From the NCBI RefSeq assembly GCF_000497445.1, contig NZ_CM002285.1, forward strand, positions 8,226,870 through 8,243,560: 16,691 nt of DNA, given 5' to 3'. The notes below the pieces were generated by a model, which was not told the origin of the DNA, did not search any database, and worked only from the letters and a program-made list of their open reading frames with translations. This document shows positions 12,111 to 16,691 of this stretch, in pieces; positions within the stretch are counted from its first letter, which is position 1; each line of letters begins with the position of its first letter. Origin of the DNA: Streptomyces roseochromogenus subsp. oscitans DS 12.976 (GTDB lineage Bacteria > Actinomycetota > Actinomycetes > Streptomycetales > Streptomycetaceae). Made by a program: the position numbers and the translations under genes.

Positions 12111-13310
12111 ATGGACACAGCGACCACCGGTGCCTACGACGGCGTACGCACCGCAACGAGAGCCCTGGCCACCGAGGCCGTGCACGCCGGCCGCGACGAC
12201 CTCGCCCGCCAGGGCCTGCACGCCCCGCCGATCGACCTGTCCACCACCTACCCCTCCTACGACAGCCGCGCCGAGGCCGCCCGTATCGACGCCTTCGCCA
12301 CCGACGGCGCCGACCCGGTGGGACCGCCTGTCTACGGCCGTCTCGGCAACCCGACCGTCGCCCGCTTCGAGACCGCCCTGGCCCGCCTGGAGGGCACCGA
12401 GTCCGCGGTCGCCTTCGCCAGCGGCATGGCGGCGCTCAGTGCCGTCCTGCTCGCCCGCGCCGCGACGGGCCTGCGCCATGTCGTCGCCGTGCGGCCCCTG
12501 TACGGCTGCAGCGACCATCTGCTCACCGCCGGGCTGCTCGGCACCGAGGTCACCTGGACCGACCCGGCCGGCATCGCCGACGCGGTGCGCCCGGACACCG
12601 GCCTGGTGATGGTCGAGTCCCCCGCCAACCCGACCCTCGCCGAGCTGGACCTGCGGGCCATCGCCCACGCCTGCGGCGCGGTACCGCTGCTCGCCGACAA
12701 CACCTTCGCCACACCCGTGCTGCAACGCCCGGCCGAGCACGGCGCCCGTATGGTGCTGCACAGCGCCACCAAGTACCTCGGCGGGCACGGCGATGCGCTC
12801 GCCGGGGTGGTCGCCTGCGACGAGGAGTTCGCGGGCCGGCTCCGCCAGATACGGTTCGCCACCGGCGGTGTGCTGCATCCGCTGGCCGGCTATCTGCTCT
12901 TGCGCGGGCTGTCCACCCTGCCGGTGCGGGTGCGGGCGGCCTCCGCGAACGCCGCCGAACTGGTCCGCCGGCTCGCCGCCGACCCGCGCGTGGCCCGCGT
13001 CCACTACCCACGGCTCGGCGGCGCGATGATCGCCTTCGAGGTGTACGGCGACCCTCACGAGGTCATCTCCCAGGTCCGGCTCGTCACCCCGGCGGTCAGC
13101 CTGGGCAGCGTCGACACGCTCATCCAGCACCCTGCCTCCATCAGCCACCGCATCGTCGACGCCGACGACCGGCGCGGGGCCGGGGTGAGCGATCGGCTGC
13201 TGCGGTTGTCGGTGGGGCTGGAGGACGTGGACGATCTCTGGGCCGACCTGGATCAGGCGTTGGGGGAACGTGCCCGGAGGCCGGTACCGCTTCAGGAAGC
13301 GGTGCGCTGA
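12111..13310 (+). CDS. Cys/Met-metabolism PLP-dependent enzyme (methionine gamma-lyase / cystathionine lyase-like)
   Basis: This is a 399-aa protein with the full fold-type I signature of the Cys/Met family. It has YGRLGNPT (residues 75-82) with the phosphate-binding tyrosine of the neighbouring subunit, SGMAA (104-108), the PLP-ring Asp in DNTF (196-199), and the Schiff-base lysine K221 in HSATKYLGGHGD. The C-terminal SLGSVDTLIQHP and RLSVGLEDVDDL blocks are also present. Such enzymes catalyse gamma- or beta-elimination, or gamma-replacement, on homocysteine, methionine, cystathionine or O-acyl-homoserine. Sequence alone does not separate these; the Lrp-type partner argues for a catabolic lyase. 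It starts at the ATG at 12111, with no Shine-Dalgarno. It is divergent from the regulator, and a strong inverted repeat overlaps its stop codon. Confidence 0.9.
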   Translation: MDTATTGAYDGVRTATRALATEAVHAGRDDLARQGLHAPPIDLSTTYPSYDSRAEAARIDAFATDGADPVGPPVYGRLGNPTVARFETALARLEGTESAVAFASGMAALSAVLLARAATGLRHVVAVRPLYGCSDHLLTAGLLGTEVTWTDPAGIADAVRPDTGLVMVESPANPTLAELDLRAIAHACGAVPLLADNTFATPVLQRPAEHGARMVLHSATKYLGGHGDALAGVVACDEEFAGRLRQIRFATGGVLHPLAGYLLLRGLSTLPVRVRAASANAAELVRRLAADPRVARVHYPRLGGAMIAFEVYGDPHEVISQVRLVTPAVSLGSVDTLIQHPASISHRIVDADDRRGAGVSDRLLRLSVGLEDVDDLWADLDQALGERARRPVPLQEAVR

Positions 13311-13320
13311 GCGGTACCGG
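13281..13320. terminator. Long inverted repeat with a competing inner hairpin at the PLP lyase stop codon
   Basis: CCGGTACCGCT (13281-13291) and AGCGGTACCGG (13310-13320) are perfect 11-bp arms 18 nt apart, with the stop codon (13308-13310) at the edge of the right arm. Inside, ACCGCTTC (13286-13293) and GAAGCGGT (13296-13303) form another perfect stem that uses part of the left arm, so the two folds exclude each other. With no T tract, this is most simply a Streptomyces-type terminator between convergent genes. Confidence 0.6.
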
Positions 13321-13457
13321 TCGACGGTGGGCTGCGCGGAGGGGGCACCGCCGGACGCCGACGTCGTGGCTGAGCGCCGTCGCGGCGGACGCATCTGGGC
13401 CGGCGCAGGGTGTGCGGTTCGGCCGGGGCACCGGGCCGTCGCCCCGCGTGGCCGGTG
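13321..13457. other. Convergent intergenic spacer
   Basis: These 137 bp lie between the lyase terminator and the stop codon of the ACT-GNAT gene. The stretch is GC-rich, and I see no gene or clear structure in it. Confidence 0.4.
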
Positions 13458-14903
13458 TCAGTCGCGGCGGGCCGGATCGCCGAGCTGGTGTCTGGTGTCG
13501 TGCTGCGGCCGGGAAGCGGCCGGTACGACGTCCAGGCGGGCCGTGATCACCAGCGTGCCCTCCTCTATCTGGTAGTCCAGCGGCAGGCCGAGGCCGCGCA
13601 TCGCGGCGACCATGCCGGTGTTGGAGGCCTGTGTGACGGCGTACACGCTCTCGCAGCGGGCCTCCACGGCCAGAGCCACGAGCCGGCCGAGCAGCTCGCC
13701 GCCGATGCCACGCTGCTGCCAGTCGTCCTCGATCAGCAGCGCGACCTCGGTCTCGTCGCCGTCCCACAGCAGATGCCCGAGGCCGACTATGCGGCCGGAG
13801 GCGGTCTGCGCGGCCAGGGTGCGGCCGAAACGGGGGCTGAGCAGATGGTTCAGATAGCGGTCCGCGTCGCTGACCGGGCCGTGGTAGCGCAGGCCGAGGG
13901 TGCGCGGCGAGCACCGCTCGTGCATCGCCTTCGCCGCGGCCACGTCTGAGGTGTCGACCCGGCGGACCGTGATGTCGTTGCCCTCGGGCAGCGTCAGCAC
14001 GTCCTTGCCGCGCGGGATGCGCGGACCGAGCCGGTTGTCCAGCTCCACCAGGGCCCGGGCCCTGGCGAACTCGGTGGGCGTGAACGGCAGATACGGCCGC
14101 TCCACGGTGAGCACTCCGCCCTCCGGCGCCCGCAGCCGCATCACGGTGTCCTCCAGCACGCCCTCGACCGGCACCGGCTGCGGTCCGCGGTCCCCGCCGA
14201 CCGGTGTCCCGGGCAGCGAACGGATGGTGCACCGGCCCAGCAACTGGCGCAGCGCCAGCGGCAGTTCGGCGGCGTCCAGCGCGGTGCGCGCGGCCAGGCC
14301 GAGCACCCGGGTGGGGGCGTCGACCAGGTCGTGGGCATCGGCCCGCTCGATCCAGGTGGACGTGCCGCCGGCCAGCGAGACCACTCGGCTGATCTCGGCC
14401 GCCGCCAGCGCGCCGGGCGCCCGCAGCAGGAACTCGTCCACGGTGCCGTCGGCCAGCGGGTGCGTCTGGAGGCTCAGGATGTCGACGCGCCGCTCGGCCA
14501 GCGCCGTGCACAGCGCCGCCAGCGAACCCGGCTCGTCCTTGACCGTCGTCCGCATCCGCCACAGGGCACCGGCGGCCGCCACGTCGTCCGCCGGCTCGCC
14601 CGGCTGCTCGGAGGGCCCGGCCGACCGCGTTTCGGCGGACGGCCGGGCGCCGGTATCTTCGGTCGGCGGTGCGTGTCCGTGGCGCCGTGCCCACCACGTG
14701 TGGAAGCCGGCGGTCGCGGCCAGCACGAGGGCCGAGATCACCAGCAGAGCGGGGCCGTCGGGGCCGTGCCCGATCAGATTCGCCACTCCGTCGGCGACCG
14801 CCACCGCGGTGAACAGGGCGGCGAGCTCCACAAGATCACGCCGCCAATGGTGCACGGGCCGACCGTGTTTCGCCCGGGTCACATCAGACATGTCTGCACT
14901 CAT
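13458..14903 (-). CDS. Membrane-anchored ACT-domain GNAT acetyltransferase
   Basis: This is a 481-aa multidomain protein. Two hydrophobic segments (about residues 24-44 and 52-71) are followed by a Pro/Glu-rich linker (75-110). An ACT domain comes next (about 114-185, with RTTVKDEPGSLAALCTAL), then a middle region I cannot assign (190-305). The C-terminal GNAT domain (about 310-455) has the acetyl-CoA pyrophosphate loop QQRGIGG at 396-402. ACT domains bind amino acids. Actinobacterial ACT-GNAT proteins are known as amino-acid-regulated protein lysine acetyltransferases, and that is the best guess here; the two membrane segments are an addition to that picture. The ATG at 14903 overlaps the stop of a possible small upstream ORF by ATGA. 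The ATG at 14891 is an alternative, and neither has a Shine-Dalgarno. Confidence 0.87.
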   Translation of the reverse strand: MSADMSDVTRAKHGRPVHHWRRDLVELAALFTAVAVADGVANLIGHGPDGPALLVISALVLAATAGFHTWWARRHGHAPPTEDTGARPSAETRSAGPSEQPGEPADDVAAAGALWRMRTTVKDEPGSLAALCTALAERRVDILSLQTHPLADGTVDEFLLRAPGALAAAEISRVVSLAGGTSTWIERADAHDLVDAPTRVLGLAARTALDAAELPLALRQLLGRCTIRSLPGTPVGGDRGPQPVPVEGVLEDTVMRLRAPEGGVLTVERPYLPFTPTEFARARALVELDNRLGPRIPRGKDVLTLPEGNDITVRRVDTSDVAAAKAMHERCSPRTLGLRYHGPVSDADRYLNHLLSPRFGRTLAAQTASGRIVGLGHLLWDGDETEVALLIEDDWQQRGIGGELLGRLVALAVEARCESVYAVTQASNTGMVAAMRGLGLPLDYQIEEGTLVITARLDVVPAASRPQHDTRHQLGDPARRD

Positions 14904-15103
14904 GCACCCACTGTGAAGGAAGGGTGTTGCGTGATCACGAACTGTTTGTGACCGATGGGTAAAGCATGCTCCGTCCTTTTTGTGCTCGTTTTCACGGTCT
15001 GGTGGGCCCGCATCGTACGGCCCCAGATCGTGGCGTTGCCGTCCTCCGCCGACTTCGGCGCGCAGGGACGGGAAAGGGTCATGGCCTGCAGTGATCGCGT
15101 CAT
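14900..15103 (-). CDS. Possible small upstream ORF coupled to the ACT-GNAT gene
   Basis: This is a 67-residue frame (MTRSLQAMTLSRP... to ...SFTVGA) with no recognised family. For it: its stop codon overlaps the next gene's start as ATGA, that gene lacks a Shine-Dalgarno, a TACGGT box (15110-15115) ends 6 nt before its ATG, and roughly codons 11-37 use mostly G/C third positions. Against it: the second half has ordinary AT-rich codons, as expected of a promoter region, codon 48 is TTA, and no homology is evident. It may be a leader peptide or chance. Confidence 0.25.
   Translation of the reverse strand: MTRSLQAMTLSRPCAPKSAEDGNATIWGRTMRAHQTVKTSTKRTEHALPIGHKQFVITQHPSFTVGA
14930..14939. promoter_or_regulatory. 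Perfect palindrome upstream of the ACT-GNAT gene
   Basis: CGTGATCACG is a perfect 10-bp palindrome 26 bp before the ATG at 14903. It is in the AT-richer part of the intergenic region, where a promoter would be expected. A regulator-binding role is inferred only from its position and symmetry. Confidence 0.35.
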
Positions 15104-15142
15104 ACGAAAACCGTAGCCGGGACCACTGACAATCGGTCTGAC

Positions 15143-15160
15143 CTGCGAAAAGGCCCGCAG
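15143..15160 (-). terminator. Weak hairpin downstream of the PhoD-type gene
   Basis: CTGCG (15143-15147) and CGCAG (15156-15160) make a 5-bp stem with an 8-nt loop, 14 bp beyond the phosphatase stop codon. On the minus strand the loop holds the TTTT; no T run follows the stem. It is a modest terminator candidate. Confidence 0.3.
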
Positions 15161-15174
15161 AGCCCAGGAGTTTC

Positions 15175-16691
15175 CTACCGGCCGACCCGGCCCGGCTGGA
15201 GCGTCTGCGTGAACAGCACCGTGCCGTCGTACTCACGCAGCCGGACCGTCATTTCGCCGCTCTCGCCGTCGATGTCCACCTCGCCGAAGAACTGGTACCC
15301 CTCGGCAGGCGACACGTTCGCTGTGGTGGGCGCCTTGACGAACACCCGGTCCGGGCCGAACGTGCCGTCCAGCGCGTTGGCCGGGAAGGCGCCGGCGTTG
15401 AGCGGGCCCGAGACGAACTCCCAGAACGGCTCGAAGTCCTTGAACGCGGCCCGCGAGGGGTCGTAGTGCTGGGCGGAGGTGTGGTGCACGTCGGCCGTCA
15501 GCCACACCGTGCCGGTGATCCGCCGGTGCTTGATGAAGCGCAGCAGCTCGGCGATCTGCAGCTCGCGGCCGAGCGGGGCGCCCGGGTCGCCCTGCGCCAC
15601 CGCCTCGAAGTCCGGCTTGCCCTCCACCGGGTCGGGCACGACCAGCCCGAGCGGCATGTCGTTGGCGATCACCTTCCACACCGCACGGGACTTCGCCAGC
15701 TCGCGCTTGAGCCACTCCAACTGCTCACGGCCGAGGATGCCCACCGGGTCCGCGGTCTGGTTGTCCGGCGAGTTCGCGTTGCGGTAGGTACGCATGTCGA
15801 GCACGAACACGTCGAGCAGCGGGCCGTGGTTGATGACGCGGTAGATGCGGCCGTCCGGGCGCCCGCTGATCGTGGAGATGGGGAAGTACTCGGAGAACGC
15901 CTGCCGGGAGCGCGGCGCCAGGTCGTCGAGCCTGGTGCCGGCCGGGTAGGGGGTGCCGGTGCCGATGACCTCGCCTGGGTACCAGTTGTTGCGCACCTCG
16001 TGGTCGTCCCACTGGATGATGTTCGGCACCTGGGCGTTGAACCGGCGCAGCGCCGAGTCCAGCAGGTTGTAGCGGAAGTTGCCCCGGTAGTCGTCCAGGG
16101 TGACCGCGACGTGCGACTTCTCCTCGGTGGTGACGTTCCGGTAGACACTGCCGTCGGGCAGGCTCGCGGTTGCCGCGATCGGACCGTCGGCGTAGATGTT
16201 GTCGCCGCTGCACAGGAAGAAGTCCGGGTCGGCCTTCGCCATGGCGTCGAAGATGCGGTAGCCGCCGATGGACTCGTTGATGCCCCAGCCCTGTCCGGCC
16301 AGGTCGCCCGACCACACGAACCGCACATCCCGGCGCCGCTTGACCGGCGCCGTACGGAAGGTGCCGGTCACCGGCTCGCCGGTGCGGCGCGGGTCGTCCG
16401 GGTCGGCGAGCAGCACGCGGTAGTGGATCTGCTCGCCGGAGGCCAGGCCGTGCAGCCGGGTGGTGCCGGTGAAGTCCGTGCCGGCGCCCAGCAGGGGACC
16501 GTGCCATCGGCGCGGGTTGCGGAACGACTCGGTGGCCGCGGTCTCCACGATCATCCGGGCCGGCCGGTCCGAACGAACCCACACCAGGCCGGAGTCGGTG
16601 GTCACGTCACCTGCTTGCACACCCCAGCCGGCCTGGGGGCGCCCGGAGCGGGCGAACGCCGGGGCCGCGCCGAGGCCGCCGGGCAGGGCGA
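15175..16691 (-). CDS. phoD: PhoD-type alkaline phosphatase/phosphodiesterase (5' end outside window)
   Basis: The frame is open to the window edge, so the first residues are missing. What remains begins ALPGGLGAAPAFARSG, the hydrophobic end and A-x-A cleavage region of a secretion signal, probably Tat as is usual for PhoD. The N-terminal Ig-like PhoD domain follows (GVQAGDVTTDSGLVWVRSD). The calcineurin-like metal-dependent core then has GDLAGQGWG, SGDNIYADG, WDDHEVRNNW, LDMRTYRN, ANDMPLG and TADVHHTSAQHYDP in the order expected for the family. PhoD enzymes hydrolyse phosphate monoesters and diesters outside the cell and are usually induced by phosphate starvation through PhoP; the promoter is outside the window. 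A GTG at 16620 is not the start, because the frame and the signal-peptide residues continue upstream of it. Confidence 0.94.
   Translation of the reverse strand, partial: ALPGGLGAAPAFARSGRPQAGWGVQAGDVTTDSGLVWVRSDRPARMIVETAATESFRNPRRWHGPLLGAGTDFTGTTRLHGLASGEQIHYRVLLADPDDPRRTGEPVTGTFRTAPVKRRRDVRFVWSGDLAGQGWGINESIGGYRIFDAMAKADPDFFLCSGDNIYADGPIAATASLPDGSVYRNVTTEEKSHVAVTLDDYRGNFRYNLLDSALRRFNAQVPNIIQWDDHEVRNNWYPGEVIGTGTPYPAGTRLDDLAPRSRQAFSEYFPISTISGRPDGRIYRVINHGPLLDVFVLDMRTYRNANSPDNQTADPVGILGREQLEWLKRELAKSRAVWKVIANDMPLGLVVPDPVEGKPDFEAVAQGDPGAPLGRELQIAELLRFIKHRRITGTVWLTADVHHTSAQHYDPSRAAFKDFEPFWEFVSGPLNAGAFPANALDGTFGPDRVFVKAPTTANVSPAEGYQFFGEVDIDGESGEMTVRLREYDGTVLFTQTLQPGRVGR

Noticed and set aside
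13141..14697. A 518-codon minus-strand frame overlapping the ACT-GNAT gene
   Set aside because: It is a different frame of the same strand with Ala/Gly/Arg-rich composition, whereas the called frame has clear ACT and GNAT motifs.
1..16691. tRNA, rRNA, integrase, transposase or attachment sites
   Set aside because: I looked for these on both strands and found none I could support, so there is no direct sign of a genomic-island boundary.

Overview
The window is chromosomal DNA from a Streptomyces-type actinobacterium. It has very high GC, strong G/C preference at third codon positions, long open antisense frames, two Lrp/AsnC regulators, a PhoD phosphatase and P450 genes with their own redox partners. 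TTA codons are very rare: among the confidently called genes I found one, in the cyclodipeptide synthase gene. It is gene-dense, with 14 well-supported CDS (two cut by the window edges) and one doubtful small ORF. I see no rRNA, tRNA, IS element, CRISPR array or prophage.

Layout. 1-561 (+) is the 3' end of an SbcC-like exonuclease subunit. 566-1012 (-) is an Lrp/AsnC regulator, divergent from a single-domain rhodanese (1107-1592, +) that is followed by an orphan Imm21-family immunity protein (1618-2133, +). From 2153 to 8649 everything is on the minus strand. In order of transcription it holds: a cyclodipeptide synthase (CDPS) fused in frame to a CYP121-like cytochrome P450; a small SAM methyltransferase; a double-hairpin terminator; a polytopic membrane protein; and a ferredoxin, a ferredoxin reductase and a second P450. 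A divergent SDR oxidoreductase (8911-9753, +) faces a DUF885 metalloprotein (9820-11511, -). Next come a second Lrp/AsnC regulator (11565-12050, -) divergent from a Cys/Met-metabolism PLP lyase (12111-13310, +), a membrane-anchored ACT-GNAT acetyltransferase (13458-14903, -) and a PhoD-type alkaline phosphatase (15175-16691, -) that runs off the window.

Main discovery candidate. The 652-aa protein at 6691-8649 has an AlbC-type CDPS of the NYH subfamily in residues 1 to about 235, with all expected catalytic residues present. A complete P450 of about 410 aa follows, and its C-terminal half reads like mycobacterial CYP121, the mycocyclosin synthase that acts on cyclo-(Tyr-Tyr). A product-forming enzyme and its tailoring oxidase therefore sit in one reading frame. 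The gene carries an in-frame TTA codon, implying bldA control, and is followed by a methyltransferase. An electron-transfer pair lies further downstream on the same strand. I infer a small cluster that makes an oxidised, methylated 2,5-diketopiperazine.

A secondary theme is two Lrp/AsnC genes, each divergent from a gene of sulfur metabolism (rhodanese; Cys/Met PLP lyase). Each intergenic region contains a palindrome or inverted repeat that could be an operator. Several genes have a TAnnnT box 6-8 nt before the ATG, which suggests leaderless transcripts.
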